Below, in pieces: positions 5,354-6,072 of a stretch of DNA of 6,072 nucleotides. The position numbers were made by a program, and so were the translations under genes. Location: NCBI GenBank assembly GCA_903893935.1, contig CAITOD010000637.1:1-6072 (forward strand), written 5' to 3'. The stretch's first letter is position 1. Each line of letters begins with the position of its first letter. The stretch comes from an uncultured Sphingomonadales bacterium (GTDB taxonomy: Bacteria > Pseudomonadota > Alphaproteobacteria > Sphingomonadales > Sphingomonadaceae). The notes beneath the pieces are model-generated. The model did not search any database. It saw only the letters and a list, made by a program, of their open reading frames with translations, and was not told the DNA's origin.

Positions 5354-6072
5354 ATGACCAAAGTTCCCGTCCTTGTCACCGGCGGCGCCGGCTACATCGG
5401 CAGCCACGCGGTGCACGCGCTGAGGGACGCCGGTTGGCCGGTGGCGGTGATCGACAACCTGACCACCGGGTTTCGCTTTGCACTGCCCGCCGATGTGCCG
5501 TTCTACGAAGGCGACATCGCCGACGAGGCGCTGCTGGCGCGGATTTTTGCAGAACAGGCGACGCGCGCGGTGATGCATTTTGCCGGGTCGATCATCGTGC
5601 CCGAATCGGTCGAAAACCCGCTCAAATATTACCACAACAACACCGCCAAGAGCCGGTCGCTGATCGCTGCGGCGGTGGCCGCAGGCGTGCCGCATTTCAT
5701 TTTCAGCTCGACCGCCGCGACCTATGGCATTCCCGAAGTTTCGCCGGTGACCGAAGACAGCCCAAAGCTGCCGATCAATCCCTATGGCATGTCGAAGCTG
5801 ATGACCGAGATCATGCTGGGCGACACCGCACGCGCGCATCCGCTCAATTTCTGCGCGCTGCGCTATTTCAACGTCGCGGGCGCCGATCCGCAGGCGCGCA
5901 CCGGGCAATCGACCGCCGGCGCCACGCACCTGATCAAAGTCGCGGTCGAAGCAGCGCTGGGCAAGCGCGACCATGTCGGTGTGTTCGGCACCGATTATGC
6001 CACGCCCGATGGCACCGGCGTGCGCGACTATATCCATGTCAGCGATCTGGCCGCCGCGCATGTGCTGGCGCT
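5354..6072 (+). CDS. galE: UDP-glucose 4-epimerase, 3' end outside window
   Basis: NAD-dependent short-chain dehydrogenase/reductase that interconverts UDP-glucose and UDP-galactose, feeding exopolysaccharide and lipopolysaccharide sugar synthesis (called exoB in rhizobia). The visible 239 residues start with the Rossmann NAD site TGGAGYIGSH at 9-18. The catalytic triad is visible as S119-T120 in FSSTAATYG and Y144xxxK148 in NPYGMSK. Further family signatures are HFAGSIIVPES (75-85), RYFNVAGADP (170-179), GQSTAGATHLIKVA (184-197), and the epimerase block FGTDYATPDGTG with RDYIHVSDLAAAH (224-236). GQSTAGATHLIKVA is typical of alphaproteobacterial GalE/ExoB. The ATG at 5354 is preceded by GAGGGG. 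The frame is open to the right edge; roughly the last 90-100 residues are missing. It is divergent from the secreted-protein gene, and any downstream operon partners lie outside the window. Confidence 0.96.
   Translation, partial: MTKVPVLVTGGAGYIGSHAVHALRDAGWPVAVIDNLTTGFRFALPADVPFYEGDIADEALLARIFAEQATRAVMHFAGSIIVPESVENPLKYYHNNTAKSRSLIAAAVAAGVPHFIFSSTAATYGIPEVSPVTEDSPKLPINPYGMSKLMTEIMLGDTARAHPLNFCALRYFNVAGADPQARTGQSTAGATHLIKVAVEAALGKRDHVGVFGTDYATPDGTGVRDYIHVSDLAAAHVLA

Noticed and set aside
4583..6061. A very long minus-strand open frame (492 codons) running antisense through galE and over the secreted-protein gene in another frame
   Set aside because: It spans two well-supported genes plus their divergent promoter gap, its product is Arg/Gly/Asp/His-rich without a recognisable domain, and such open antisense frames are expected in GC-rich DNA.

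Overview
The window looks like chromosomal DNA of a high-GC alphaproteobacterium, most likely a member of the Sphingomonadales (Sphingomonas, Novosphingobium or Erythrobacter-like). The evidence is the protein types (a MipZ-type division ATPase; a GalE/ExoB with strongly alphaproteobacterial motifs), the GC-rich codon use, and an intergenic inverted repeat built on GTTCGTGCTGAGC(C/T)TGTCGAAGC, a sequence I recognise as a very common dispersed repeat in sphingomonads. Genus cannot be fixed from this window alone.

Layout, left to right. (1) 1-547, minus strand: mipZ, cut by the left edge so only the N-terminal 182 residues are visible. (2) 548-710: a divergent intergenic region with two short dyads. 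(3) 711-2937, plus strand: three closely spaced genes, panC (pantothenate synthetase), a class II aldolase/adducin-type protein, and a small two-[2Fe-2S] protein of the xanthine dehydrogenase small-subunit/isoquinoline oxidoreductase alpha type. (4) 2934-3047, minus strand: a very small 37-residue ORF whose stop overlaps the stop of the iron-sulfur gene. (5) 3048-3283: non-coding, holding a long imperfect inverted repeat. (6) 3284-5220, minus strand: a two-gene unit read right to left, first a secreted, DUF4136-like protein and then an M14 cytosolic-type carboxypeptidase. (7) 5221-5353: a second divergent intergenic region with a perfect 14-bp dyad. (8) 5354-6072, plus strand: galE/exoB, cut by the right edge.

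How they work together: these are mainly housekeeping functions (division-site placement, pantothenate/CoA supply, UDP-sugar supply for envelope polysaccharide) mixed with accessory metabolic genes of unknown substrate. The most unusual point is the iron-sulfur subunit with no molybdopterin catalytic subunit beside it, placed next to an aldolase-fold protein that lacks the usual catalytic glutamate. I see no RNA gene, CRISPR array, insertion sequence, prophage or defence system, and no strong case for a wholly new system. No gap between genes exceeds 300 bases.
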